Numbered from the stretch's first letter, positions 1 to 8,440 are shown. The stretch: 64,000 nt of DNA from Fluviicola sp. (GCF_029266855.1 NZ_JAQSWB010000002.1:248001-312000); one strand, 5' to 3'. The notes: generated by a model not told the origin, from the sequence alone. Numbers and translations are program-made.

Positions 1-541
1 CGTTTTTGTCATAAACTGCAGGTTTCGGATACCATTGGGTGATTTGATACGATTGTCCGACATGTCCCAACCGTGAAACTTCCCCGGAAGGAATTTTGAC
101 ATGAAAAGGAGTAGTAACGGTGATTGATTCGCCCGGTTTAATTGGTGTATTCAAATTTAGTTTACCGATATCCGGGTTTTCGGGATCAAGTGTAAAAGAA
201 ACATCCTGTCCGTTGACCTGGAAATGCAGCGAGTCAATTCCTCCGCGGATGGAATCTTTCCCGAAGCTAAGGATGGGATCTCCCTGTTCATACAACTGTT
301 TCCCCAGTGCTGTTTTTCCGCTCGCATAGGCATTTGGCCACAGGTGAATGTAAATGAAATCCAGGCTTTGGGGAGAATTGTTGTGATAGACGAAACTTTC
401 GAACCCGCTCAGGCTGTGTTTTACATCATCCAGTTTGACCGTGATCGTATAATCGACCTTTTGCTGCCAATAGGATTGGGAATAGGAGGGTGTGTAAATG
501 AACCCTAAAAAAAGGAACGCCAGGAGTAGTTGCGATTTCAT
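1..541 (-). CDS. M1-family metallopeptidase, N-terminal part (runs off window)
   Basis: Reading leftward from the ATG at 541 gives about 180 codons with no stop before the window edge. Residues 1-21 form a signal peptide (MKSQLLLAFLFLGFIYTPSYS). The following text (SYWQQKVDYTITVKLDDVKHSLSGFE, then SPQSLDFIYIHLWPNAY) matches the N-terminal beta-sandwich of Bacteroidota M1 (gluzincin) aminopeptidase-like proteins, which are periplasmic or cell-surface zinc peptidases. The HExxH catalytic region lies beyond the window, so activity cannot be judged here. It is divergent from the glycosyltransferase at 724, and the 182-bp gap holds an 88-bp inverted-repeat element. The family assignment rests on overall N-terminal similarity as I know it, not on a catalytic motif. 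Confidence 0.8.
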   Translation of the reverse strand, partial: MKSQLLLAFLFLGFIYTPSYSQSYWQQKVDYTITVKLDDVKHSLSGFESFVYHNNSPQSLDFIYIHLWPNAYASGKTALGKQLYEQGDPILSFGKDSIRGGIDSLHFQVNGQDVSFTLDPENPDIGKLNLNTPIKPGESITVTTPFHVKIPSGEVSRLGHVGQSYQITQWYPKPAVYDKN

Positions 542-603
542 AGTTTGGAAATAAGAATACAAATTTAAGAATAATGAGTTTCCAGTGGGTAATTTTCTAT
601 TTT

Positions 604-691
604 ACCACAAATGCACAGATTTTTCATGGCGCTTACCAGTCGCCATCTAAGCGAGACCGGTAGGCGAGCAATTAATCTGTGCATCTGTGGG
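604..691. repeat. 88-bp inverted-repeat element, copy 1
   Basis: The ends are 18-bp imperfect inverted arms (604-621 and 674-691; shared core CACAGATT / AATCTGTG). The interior contains GGCGCTTACCAGTCGCC and ACCGGTAGGC. The same element, reverse-complemented, is found at 21787-21875. It carries no gene and looks like a MITE- or REP-like dispersed element. Confidence 0.75.
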
Positions 692-723
692 AAATGAGTG
701 GAGAAAACCTGTACTTTTACTCC

Positions 724-1689
724 ATGCAACGCTTTTTAATTATTCAAACAGCTTTTTTAGGGGACGTCATTTTGGCCACTCCCGTGATCAGTGAATTGAA
801 GCGTCTGCATCCGGAAGCAGAGATCGATGTGCTGGTACGAAAAGGCAATGAAGCGATCCTGCAGAATCACCCTGCCATTCACGAAGTGTTTTCCTTCAAT
901 AAGAAACAAGGGAAGTGGAAAGAGATCAAGCGTTTGATCGGGCTTTTCAGATCCAAAAGATACGACGAGGTGATCAACCTGCAGCGTTTCGGAAGTTCTG
1001 GCCTGATAACCTTTCTTTCCGGTGCAAAGAAGAAGGTTGGTTTCAATAAGAATCCCTTTTCTTTTTGCTACAATATCAAGATTCAACATGAAATAGGAAA
1101 AGGGAAGCATGAAGTGCAGCGCAACCTGGAATGTATTGCCCATCACGGAGCACAGTCTTTGGTTCGTCCGGAAGTTTTTCCTTCAGACCAGGACCGGGCG
1201 AAAGTTGCGGCTTATACAAACGGTCCGTTCTATACACTTGCTCCGGCTTCCGTTTGGTTCACCAAGCAGCTCCCGGAGAAAAAATGGATCGAACTGGCTA
1301 CAAACCTGAAGCGAAAAGGAAGTGTTTTCCTCGTAGGCGGACCTGCTGACTTTGAATTGTGTCAACGCATTCTTCAAGCCGCGGATTTACCGGGTGAGAA
1401 TAACTTAGCAGGAAAACTGAATTTATTGGAATCCTGTGCACTGTTTGAAAAGGCTGTGCGCTGTTTTGTAAACGATTCCGGTCCTTTACACATGGCCACC
1501 GCGGTGAATGCTCCGGTAACCGCGTTTTTCTGTGCTACCGTGCCGCGTTTTGGTTTCGGACCGCTTTCGGATGACAGCGAGATTCGTGAAACGAAGGAAG
1601 CACTGATCTGCCGGCCTTGTGGTTTACATGGCGGAAAGATCTGCCCGGAAGGCCATTTCATGTGCGGAAGGATTGATATAAGCGTTTAA
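724..1689 (+). CDS. glycosyltransferase family 9 (heptosyltransferase-like)
   Basis: The 321-residue protein starts MQRFLIIQTAFLGDVILATPVISELK, the typical N-terminal beta-alpha unit of GT9 enzymes (ADP-heptose:LPS heptosyltransferases). These transfer a heptose or related sugar to the lipopolysaccharide core on the inner face of the cytoplasmic membrane. The C-terminal half has the expected donor-binding pattern: ASVWFTKQLPEKKW, VFLVGGPADF and FVNDSGPLHMATAVNAPVTAFF. The C-terminus is cysteine-rich (CRPCGLHGGKICPEGHFMC), which is common in the Bacteroidota branch. A longer in-frame start exists at 679, but it overlaps the upstream repeat. The ATG at 724 is preferred because it gives the family N-terminus and follows a TACTTTTA -7-like box. 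The actual sugar substrate is unknown. Confidence 0.88.
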   Translation: MQRFLIIQTAFLGDVILATPVISELKRLHPEAEIDVLVRKGNEAILQNHPAIHEVFSFNKKQGKWKEIKRLIGLFRSKRYDEVINLQRFGSSGLITFLSGAKKKVGFNKNPFSFCYNIKIQHEIGKGKHEVQRNLECIAHHGAQSLVRPEVFPSDQDRAKVAAYTNGPFYTLAPASVWFTKQLPEKKWIELATNLKRKGSVFLVGGPADFELCQRILQAADLPGENNLAGKLNLLESCALFEKAVRCFVNDSGPLHMATAVNAPVTAFFCATVPRFGFGPLSDDSEIRETKEALICRPCGLHGGKICPEGHFMCGRIDISV

Positions 1690-1828
1690 CCACAAAGTAC
1701 ACAAAGATCACGAAGTCTATTTATAATTAGTTATTTATATTGTTAGTATAATAACACATACAGTTGTAACTATAATGGGATATAACCAGGTTTAATTATA
1801 CCCTCGTGTGCTTAGTGCTCTTCGTGGT
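1688..1828. repeat. solo inverted-repeat pair with 9-bp word periodicity
   Basis: The left arm (1688-1715) is three 9-bp words, ACCACAAAG, TACACAAAG and ATCACGAAG. The right arm (about 1803-1828) is its imperfect reverse complement, 87 bp away. The pair fills the gap between two convergent genes and overlaps both stop codons. No ORF lies between the arms. The style resembles the arms of the GxxExxY cassettes. Confidence 0.6.
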
Positions 1829-3387
1829 CATTTCAATGGCAAACTCACCCGGATCGTTGTTCCTTTCCCGATCTCGGAGTGAACAACATATACTTTCCCT
1901 TTGTGATATTCTTTTACAATCCGCTTCACCAAAGATAAGCCCAATCCCCAGCCGCGTTTTTTGGTGGTGTAGCCGGGTTCGAAGATGGATTTGAACTGTT
2001 TGGGCAATAAACCTTTCCCGGTATCGGAGATTTCAATGTAGACCCGTTCGGGAACTGTTTTAATACTCACGTCCAGTTTTCCTTTGGATTCCATGGCATC
2101 CACTGCATTCCGTATAATGTTTTCCATTACCCATTCCATCAGTGATTTGTTGTGACTAACCATGATGGGCTCACTTCCGAAATGCGTCGTCATTTCTACT
2201 TTTTGCGAGATGCGCGGACGCAGGTAATCCATCACTCCCTGGATGGTTAAGCGAATATCGCTTTGCTTGAGTTGTGTTTCCGACCCGATCTTTGAGAAAC
2301 GCTGAGAAACGGTATCCAGGCGTTCGATGTCTTTTTGCATTTCTGCAATGATGTTCTGATCCACGTCCTGTGTTTCCAGCAACTGGATCCAGGCCATTAA
2401 AGACGAAAGCGGTGTTCCCATCTGGTGGGCGGTTTCTTTTGCCATTCCGGCCCAAACCTGGTTTTGTTCCGCCTTCCGGAAGGTGCTGAAGAGCAGGTAA
2501 CCGATAAAGATGAATAGCCCGATGATCAGGAACTGGATGTAGGGGAAGAACTGCAGCTGTTTCAATTCATCCGAATTATCGAAATAGAGCAGGTTGACCT
2601 CATCGCCGCCAAAAGAGATCTTGATGGGTTCGTTTACTAATTCGAGCGAATGCAAGGTCTTTTCAAGATTTTCAGCGGAGGTTTTTTCTTTGGGTAAGTT
2701 GCTTGAGATCAGCGAGTCCTTGTTCTTATCCATCAGAACAACCGGGATCAGCTTCGAGTCATTGATGAGTTCGTTGTTGAAAGCTGAAATCAGGGAATCG
2801 CGCTCTTTTTCCAGTTGGATGGTTCGTTTGGTATCGGTATAAAAGGAAGTCATGGTCAGGCCTTGAACTACTTCGATCCGGAAAGGCTCGTGGTTTTTCT
2901 CCCAGATTTTGGTTAATGACAAAAGGCTGTCTTCGTATTTCCGGATCAATTCTTTTTTGGACAGATCGGGGTACATTGAACGCAGATCCGCCGTGTCGAA
3001 ATCGATATTGGTGTAGCTGGAGATCTGGTTTTGATCGTCTACCAGGATTACCGGGATGTCTTTGTTTTCGTTGATGATGCTTATTGGGAAGCGGTAATCG
3101 GGAAATACATCGCCTTCAATAGGTTTGGAGATTTCCTTCGTTGCGTCGAGGTATAATTTGATCTTGCGGCGCTCGTACCCGCGCAGCTGCTGGAATGCCC
3201 TGTTGGTAAACTCCACCAGTTCGGCCTTTTTCTTGATGGCATCTGCCCATTGTTTTGCACGCAAACGTTCCCGGTCGGATACTTTTTGCACGGTTGAATT
3301 CGATACCCAAAGCGAAGCCGCAACTGTGATGAGAGCGATCACCAGCAACACGATTTTCCATTTCTGTTTGTTGGAGTATAAATTCAT
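1828..3387 (-). CDS. membrane-bound sensor histidine kinase
   Basis: 519 residues. A transmembrane helix at about 11-29 and a second at about 282-302 bracket a ~250-residue extracytoplasmic sensor region with no domain I can name. The cytoplasmic part has the H box AKETAHQMGTPLSSLMAW (phospho-acceptor His321), an N box ENIIRNAVDAM, a G1 box DTGKG and a G2 box GWGLGLSLVKRIV, so it should be an active HisKA/HATPase kinase. It probably autophosphorylates and passes the phosphate to a response regulator. No receiver-domain gene is adjacent, so this is an orphan kinase in the window. It is convergent with the GT9 gene. The signal it senses is unknown. Confidence 0.92.
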   Translation of the reverse strand: MNLYSNKQKWKIVLLVIALITVAASLWVSNSTVQKVSDRERLRAKQWADAIKKKAELVEFTNRAFQQLRGYERRKIKLYLDATKEISKPIEGDVFPDYRFPISIINENKDIPVILVDDQNQISSYTNIDFDTADLRSMYPDLSKKELIRKYEDSLLSLTKIWEKNHEPFRIEVVQGLTMTSFYTDTKRTIQLEKERDSLISAFNNELINDSKLIPVVLMDKNKDSLISSNLPKEKTSAENLEKTLHSLELVNEPIKISFGGDEVNLLYFDNSDELKQLQFFPYIQFLIIGLFIFIGYLLFSTFRKAEQNQVWAGMAKETAHQMGTPLSSLMAWIQLLETQDVDQNIIAEMQKDIERLDTVSQRFSKIGSETQLKQSDIRLTIQGVMDYLRPRISQKVEMTTHFGSEPIMVSHNKSLMEWVMENIIRNAVDAMESKGKLDVSIKTVPERVYIEISDTGKGLLPKQFKSIFEPGYTTKKRGWGLGLSLVKRIVKEYHKGKVYVVHSEIGKGTTIRVSLPLK

Positions 3388-3450
3388 TTGTTACGAATGT
3401 AATTAAAAACGTTGTTTTGGGTGTGAAATTGCCTCAGGATACTCTTTTTT

Positions 3451-4028
3451 ACCGCAAAGAGTGAAAGAACGCAAAGTACAATGAATGTTCCATTACTCTC
3501 TGCATTCTAAGAAAAGAATTAAAGGAATTATTTTTTTAAGATGGAAAGAGGAGGTTCCTAAGTTGAAAAATTCTTCTTAACTTAAGAATGATAACTAATT
3601 ACTATTCGAATGACTGAAAACGAATTATCATCGATTATTATTGGAGCTGCTATTGAGGTTCATACAGAACTAGGACCGGGGCTTCTTGAAAATGTTTACG
3701 AAACTTGTTTGTATTACGAATTAAAACAACTTGGGTTAAAAGTTGAAAAGCAAGTAGAACTTCCCTTAACCTATAAGAATATTTATCTTGAAACTGGATT
3801 GAGAATAGATTTGATTGTTCAGGATAAGGTAATTATAGAACTTAAAGCTGTAAAAGAGTTATGCGATGTTCATGTTGCACAAACCTTAACATACCTCAAA
3901 CTGACTGATCTCAAACTTGGTTTACTGATTAATTTTAATGAGGCACGGCTAAAGTATGGGATACAGCGAGTTGTAAACAAGTTATAACGACAATTTAAAA
4001 ACCTCTGCGCTCTTTCACTCTTTGCGGT
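3451..4028. mobile_element. GxxExxY cassette 1: inverted arms enclosing a nuclease-like gene
   Basis: Inverted arms at 3451-3476 and 4003-4028 match at 24 of 26 positions (outer end ACCGCAAAG). They enclose the GxxExxY gene with 133 bp before its start and 15 bp after its stop. A second cassette of almost equal length and the same internal layout, but with arms of different sequence, lies at 46196-46780. No transposase is present. Calling it mobile is an inference from the repeated design. Confidence 0.55.
3610..3987 (+). CDS. GxxExxY protein (PD-(D/E)XK-like, PF13366/TIGR04256 type)
   Basis: 125 residues. The name-giving motif is GLLENVY at residues 24-30, after an EVHTELGPG stretch. A PD-(D/E)XK-like core follows: RIDLIV (Asp67) and IIELKAV (Glu77, Lys79), then a Gln91 and YLK. 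This pattern suggests a small nuclease fold, but no reaction has been shown for the family that I know of. The protein aligns end to end with the 125-residue product at 46233-46610, sharing MTENE, GPGLLE..YE, LKVE.Q..LP, DLIV.DKVI.E.K and LGLL.NFN. It is the only gene inside the 26-bp inverted arms. No -7 box was recognised in the 133-bp leader. Codon use is more AT-rich than in the fumarase next to it. Confidence 0.85.
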   Translation: MTENELSSIIIGAAIEVHTELGPGLLENVYETCLYYELKQLGLKVEKQVELPLTYKNIYLETGLRIDLIVQDKVIIELKAVKELCDVHVAQTLTYLKLTDLKLGLLINFNEARLKYGIQRVVNKL

Positions 4029-4092
4029 TATAAAGTGTCTTATTTATCTTGATTCTGAATTAATGATTTCAATCTTTCAATCCCTTTTTCAT

Positions 4093-4100
4093 TAATTTTG
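4093..4100 (+). promoter_or_regulatory. -7 box of the fumarase promoter (TAATTTTG)
   Basis: TAATTTTG is an exact match to the Bacteroidota -7 consensus TAnnTTTG. It ends 18 bp before the ATG at 4119, implying a very short leader. No convincing -33 element was picked out. Confidence 0.55.
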
Positions 4101-4118
4101 CACCTGCAAAACAAAATT

Positions 4119-5723
4119 ATGGCTGACTTTTTTTACCAGGAACCTTATCCGATCCAAAAGGATACGACCGAATACCGCAAAGTTTCTTCCGACTATGTAA
4201 CTGTGGAACAGATCGGGAACAGGGAAGTGCTGAATATTGATCCCAAGGGATTGGAATTTTTGGCCCAGGAAGCATTGAGTGATGTTTCGTTTTACCTCAG
4301 AACTTCTCACCTGGAGAAATTGCGTGCGATCCTGGACGACCCGGAAGCAACGGATAACGACCGCTTTGTGGCTTACAACTTACTGCAGAATGCAACGGTT
4401 GCAGCTGAAGGACAGCTTCCTTCCTGCCAGGATACCGGAACGGCGATCGTGGTTGGTAAAAAAGGAGAAGACGTTTACACCGGCGCGAATGATGCCGAAT
4501 ACCTTTCGAAAGGAATTTACAATACATACCAGGAAAAGAACCTGCGCTATTCCCAGATCGTGGCTTTAGACATGTTCGAAGAAAAGAATTCGGGTTCCAA
4601 TCTTCCTGCACAGATCGATCTTTACGCCGGTCAAGGTGCGAAATACGAATTCCTGTTTTTGGCAAAGGGTGGTGGTTCTGCCAACAAAACATTCCTGTAC
4701 CAGAAAACAAAATCCTTACTGAACGATGCTTCACTGGAGGAATTTATCAAGGAAAAGATCAAAGACCTTGGGACTTCCGCTTGTCCGCCGTACCATTTGG
4801 CCTTCGTAGTAGGCGGAACTTCCGCTGAAGCGAACCTGGCGGCTGTGAAAAAAGCTTCTGCAGGTTATTACGATCATCTGCCTACGGAAGGAAACATGGG
4901 AGGTCAGGCTTTCCGTGATTTGGAGTGGGAAAAACGCATCAACAGGATTTGCCAGGAAAGTACGATCGGTGCGCAGTTCGGTGGGAAATACTTTACGCAC
5001 GATGTACGGGTGATCCGTCTTCCGCGTCACGCGGCCTCTTGTCCGGTTGGATTAGGAGTCTCGTGCTCGGCTGACCGCAATATCAAGGCGAAGATCACCA
5101 AAGACGGTTTATTCGTTGAGCAGCTGGAGAAAAATCCGCGCCGATTACTACCTGAAATTCCTCCGCATTTGGAGCCGCCGGTAACTATTGACCTAGACAA
5201 ACCGATGGCTGAAGTATTGGCCGAATTATCCAAATATCCGATCAAAACGCGTTTGAAGTTGAACGGAACATTGATCGTTGCGCGCGACGCAGCTCATGCC
5301 CGCATCAAAGAAATGCTGGATGCAGGTGAGCCGATGCCGGATTACTTCAAGAATCACCCGGTATATTATGCAGGTCCTGCGAAAACCCCGGAAGGAATGG
5401 CTTCGGGAAGTTTCGGTCCTACAACGGCCGGTCGTATGGATTCCTACGTGGACTTGTTCCAAAGCAAGGGCGGAAGTATGATCATGCTGGCAAAAGGAAA
5501 CCGTTCGAAAGACGTAACGAATGCCTGTAAGAAATACGGCGGATTCTATTTGGGATCGGTTGGTGGCCCGGCAGCGATCTTAGCGAAGGAAAACATCCTT
5601 TCGGTAGAGGTTGTTGACTTCGAGGAAATGGGAATGGAAGCAGTGAGAAAGATTACGATCAAGGATTTCCCGGCGTTTATTATTACGGATGATAAAGGAA
5701 ATGATTTCTTTGAGAATTTGTAA
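4119..5723 (+). CDS. class I (iron-sulfur) fumarate hydratase
   Basis: The 534-residue protein starts at [20 protein letters not shown]. Family signatures are [41 protein letters not shown] and [19 protein letters not shown]. These carry the three cysteines expected to hold the [4Fe-4S] cluster that activates water in the fumarate/malate interconversion of the TCA cycle. The C-terminal part ([29 protein letters not shown], then [13 protein letters not shown]) matches the beta-domain, so both domains of the FumA/FumB type are fused in one chain. The in-frame ATG at 4098 is less likely because it lies inside the -7 box. It is a single-gene unit. A class II fumarase is encoded at 29287-30675, so the organism has an oxygen-sensitive and an oxygen-stable enzyme. 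Confidence 0.95.
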   Translation: MADFFYQEPYPIQKDTTEYRKVSSDYVTVEQIGNREVLNIDPKGLEFLAQEALSDVSFYLRTSHLEKLRAILDDPEATDNDRFVAYNLLQNATVAAEGQLPSCQDTGTAIVVGKKGEDVYTGANDAEYLSKGIYNTYQEKNLRYSQIVALDMFEEKNSGSNLPAQIDLYAGQGAKYEFLFLAKGGGSANKTFLYQKTKSLLNDASLEEFIKEKIKDLGTSACPPYHLAFVVGGTSAEANLAAVKKASAGYYDHLPTEGNMGGQAFRDLEWEKRINRICQESTIGAQFGGKYFTHDVRVIRLPRHAASCPVGLGVSCSADRNIKAKITKDGLFVEQLEKNPRRLLPEIPPHLEPPVTIDLDKPMAEVLAELSKYPIKTRLKLNGTLIVARDAAHARIKEMLDAGEPMPDYFKNHPVYYAGPAKTPEGMASGSFGPTTAGRMDSYVDLFQSKGGSMIMLAKGNRSKDVTNACKKYGGFYLGSVGGPAAILAKENILSVEVVDFEEMGMEAVRKITIKDFPAFIITDDKGNDFFENL

Positions 5724-5752
5724 AAAACTCATCTCAAAATAATTTCCACCTT

Positions 5753-5961
5753 TTTGTCATTGCCACAAAAAAGTGGAGCCAAAAAGGTCTAGGCCTATAC
5801 TCGAAAATCTAAAAACTACGCGACATTCCGCGAAAGCATTCGAAACTCACCGTCATACTGACGGTTCAAACAAGGAATGCTTTTTTTCGCTTCATTTGCT
5901 TGTTTTTAACGATTTCCAGCGTAAGGGCCGGTTTTAGATTTCCCTTAGTTGATCTATTTCT
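5753..5961. repeat. ~205-bp intergenic direct repeat, copy 1
   Basis: This is nearly identical over its central part to 18317-18518, in the same orientation. It contains a 9-bp stem (AAAGCATTC 5833-5841 with GAATGCTTT 5875-5883) enclosing a second perfect hairpin CCGTCA-TAC-TGACGG (5850-5864). A run of seven Ts follows, which also makes it terminator-like for the fumarase. Its short ORFs have no coding character. The two copies bound the restriction island. Confidence 0.8.
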
Positions 5962-6076
5962 GGCTGCGAACGAGAAAAGAAAAAGGGATCACCTTCATAT
6001 AGATAATCCCTTTCACACTAAACAAATAAAACCTCGTGCTCTTTGTGTGCTTCGTGGTTAATAAAAACGGACCTTA

Positions 6077-6762
6077 CTATGCTGCGGCACTTCCTTTTGG
6101 TCCGTTCTTCGGTCCTCCGTTGTTCCCGATGATCTTCCGGGAGGCTTTGTAGGTGTCGAAGAAGGGCTTGTTGGTGCTTTGGAAGAGGCTGATAAAGCGG
6201 TCGAGCTGGTTGATGAGCAGGGCGTTGAGCTGTTTCTCCAGTTCGCGGATGCTTTTCGTCTCGATGGAGCGTTCAATGATCGCTTGTCGTACGGAGTTCT
6301 TGCGTTCTTCGAGGACTGTTGCCATGTCTCGGAATTCCTGGATGCGCTGTGCATCGATTCCTACACTTGTCAAAAAGCTTTCATAGGTTTCAAGATCTTC
6401 CAGTAATGTGGCACTGACAATTTTCAAACGTTCTGCTCCCATGCTTTTGAGTTTGGTGAGCGACTCCCTGTGGCGTTCAAGCAGAATGAGGTTGTTTGTC
6501 TGTGTTGCATGGAGGAACAATCCTTTTTTGAGGTAGCTGATGTCCCGGATCAGTTGATCCATGAAGGCTTCTTTGTCTTTAGTGATCCCCTGCGTTACGG
6601 TGTTTTGCTGGTTGAGCCTGTTGTTCAGCTCGTTGAGCAAGCTTTCGAATTGATCTACTGTGTTTACGAATGCCGGAACTCCGCTCCAGGTGCTTTGATG
6701 GTCTTTACCACTGCGAGTACATTCTGGTACATGGCCAGGTGGTTCAATGTGGTCTTTTTCAT
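6077..6762 (-). CDS. coiled-coil protein of unknown function, apparent -1 frameshift near the N-terminus
   Basis: I do not recognise a named family. The body (from about 6690 leftward) is predicted helical and soluble: WSGVPAFVNTVDQFESLLNELNNRL, then long heptad-rich stretches, ending in a Gly/Pro/Ala tail. Its own frame runs upstream to 6811 through implausible text (HIEPPGHVPECTRSGKDH). The overlapping frame starts at an ATG at 6762 and reads MKKTTLNHLAMYQNVLAVVKT before stopping at 6664. That text continues naturally into the body if a -1 shift occurs around 6690-6708. The intended product would be about 228 residues. The shift could be a sequencing or assembly error, a real mutation or recoding. 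It is divergent from the gene at 7260, with the 22-bp repeat array between them. Confidence 0.6.
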
Positions 6763-6929
6763 GATTTACCGAATTAATGGTTAATACCTGCATAATGAAA
6801 ATGGGTGCCAACTTATTGTTTCACCGATTGTTAAGGGCCGTTAAAACCCGGGGTTTATTGAGCAAAGTGCAGTTGCTTTTTTTCAAAGCGGCGGTTTGAA
6901 TGAGCGACTATTTTCGTTTCCGGAGCTTC

Positions 6930-7244
6930 TTGTGGGGTCACTTAAGAGTACTTGCAGGGTTCACTTCGTTCACTTGTAGGGTTGGTTGGAAGTACCTGTG
7001 GGTCTAGCTGCTTTTGGTTGTGGGGTATCACGGGAGTACTTGCAGGGTAGTCTCTTCTTACTTGTAGGGTTCATCTACTTTAAAGGGAGAGAATGAGAGC
7101 GAGCATGATGATTTAATTCCTCATTCTGTTTCTGATTCTCGTTCTGATCTGTGGGGTTCACTTTGTTCACTTGTAGGATATGATGGAAGCAGTTGTGGAG
7201 CATGCTTCGATTACTTGCGGGGTAGGATGGAGATATTGTAGGAT
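6930..7244. repeat. 22-bp-phased degenerate repeat array (core ACTTGYAGGGT)
   Basis: The core TTG(T/C)(A/G)GGGT begins at 6930, 6952, 6974, 6996, 7018, 7040 and 7062, exactly 22 bp apart. After a ~78-bp interruption it recurs at 7149, 7171, 7193 and 7215, again 22 bp apart, and at 7236 (21 bp). About 11 bp of each unit is conserved and about 11 bp varies. The period is not a multiple of three and no ORF runs through it. It occupies most of the divergent spacer between the coiled-coil gene and the gene at 7260. Confidence 0.8.
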
Positions 7245-7259
7245 TCCCGGGTTTCGTAT

Positions 7260-7847
7260 ATGAACTACCTCGAAGTACTTGTGGGCTTAGTTGTTTTCAG
7301 TTGTTGGGTGATTTACTATTTTTATTGTATGGAAAAACCTGACTGGGTAAATGACGATAAATTGCGGACGTGGAATAATGGCTGGACAATTGGATATTAC
7401 GCACTTCTTTTTTTGACCTTTCCTTCCGGATTTATTTTAGGATTTAATCGCAATCCGTCAAACTATGTACTATTAATTATTGGAATCGTTATTTTCTACT
7501 CGGTTTATGAGTTAATACTTTTGTCTTATACCCGTGTTACCTATTTGAACGGGAATCTGGAGTTTAAAAGACCGCTTCTTAAGTTCAGTCTCTTATTTCG
7601 CAATAAAAACAACAAAATGCGCATTCGACCCGATGAATGGACAGAAGTGTACCGCTATTGGCATAAAGGCGGCACGGCTTATTATTTTCGGAATAATGAC
7701 TCTGATGCTTATTTTGTATCAGCCGAGGGATTGACTATTTTCTATTCGGATCTGGGGGCCCTTTTTTCTCATGGGGTTAAAATAACTAATGCTTTTCCGA
7801 GAGATGCGAAAAGGAGGATGAGGAAGGTGCAGGGGAGGGTGATGTGA
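7260..7847 (+). CDS. hypothetical membrane protein, 195 aa
   Basis: No family recognised. Hydrophobic segments lie at about residues 4-22 (EVLVGLVVFSCWVIYYFYC), 45-62 (IGYYALLFLTFPSGFILG) and 69-89 (VLLIIGIVIFYSVYELILL). A soluble C-terminal half follows, rich in Arg, Lys and aromatic residues and including TAYYFRNNDSDAYFVS. The layout of short N-terminal membrane anchors and a beta-rich tail recalls PH-like bacterial membrane proteins, but that is only a resemblance. The start codon directly follows the 22-bp repeat array. It is convergent with the restriction locus. The small membrane protein at 17783, on the other side of that locus, has a comparable layout. Confidence 0.6.
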   Translation: MNYLEVLVGLVVFSCWVIYYFYCMEKPDWVNDDKLRTWNNGWTIGYYALLFLTFPSGFILGFNRNPSNYVLLIIGIVIFYSVYELILLSYTRVTYLNGNLEFKRPLLKFSLLFRNKNNKMRIRPDEWTEVYRYWHKGGTAYYFRNNDSDAYFVSAEGLTIFYSDLGALFSHGVKITNAFPRDAKRRMRKVQGRVM

Positions 7848-7877
7848 TCGGAGCGATGGAAAAAATCGGAGATAAAG

Positions 7878-8402
7878 TTATTTATCTAATGCGTTCAACA
7901 ATTCATCAATCCGATTATTTGAAAAGTCATAAACTCTGGAGCCATTTTCACCAACATGTTTCATTTTCGAACCCCTAATCCACAATTGATCTTTTTTCAG
8001 CCGTCCTTTCAAGTCATCAAACTCATTTATATAGAAACCAACTGGAATGAAATTCTCATCTAATGCGATCAGATAAAGTTTGTCAAACGCGCCTGTCCCC
8101 ATGTTCAACGGTGCAATTGTTTTTGTATTAGAATGAGCAGAAACACATTTTACTTGAACTTTGATCTTACTCTTTGTTTTAGAATCGACATATTTAATAT
8201 CATATTTCTTTCCAGATTTCGCATATTCAATCAATTCACTATTTGATAATGATTCGATATGTTTTTTTGCATAGTACTCACCTATAACACCTGTCTTCTG
8301 ATCGCCTTTTGGAAGGATTTCACTATGTTGAATCGTTTCAAATTCTTGGTAAACACTGGCATAAGCCTTTATGAGGTCTGTAATGGTTTTGTGGTTTGAC
8401 AT
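7878..8402 (-). CDS. small PD-(D/E)XK-type nuclease-like protein, last gene of the restriction locus
   Basis: The 174-residue protein starts at MSNHKTITDLIKAYASVYQEFE. A start 19 codons upstream would lie inside hsdR; the internal ATG leaves a 38-bp gap and is preferred. Sequence features are KTGVIGEYYAKKHIES, then KKYDIKYVD and KIKVQVKCVS. This is the order Glu ... Asp ... Gln-x-Lys seen in PD-(D/E)XK restriction-fold proteins. The C-terminal part (FDKLYLIALDENFIPVGFYIN) resembles domains that follow such cores. It is the last gene of a leftward operon and is probably an accessory nuclease of the type I system. DNA target and activity are unknown. Confidence 0.6.
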   Translation of the reverse strand: MSNHKTITDLIKAYASVYQEFETIQHSEILPKGDQKTGVIGEYYAKKHIESLSNSELIEYAKSGKKYDIKYVDSKTKSKIKVQVKCVSAHSNTKTIAPLNMGTGAFDKLYLIALDENFIPVGFYINEFDDLKGRLKKDQLWIRGSKMKHVGENGSRVYDFSNNRIDELLNALDK

Positions 8403-8440
8403 AGTTGTAATTATTTTTATTGTTACGATGATGGAATATT

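Noticed and set aside
6930-7244. CRISPR or coding repeat at the 22-bp array
   Set aside because: The 11-bp core is too short for CRISPR, and the 22-bp period does not preserve a reading frame.
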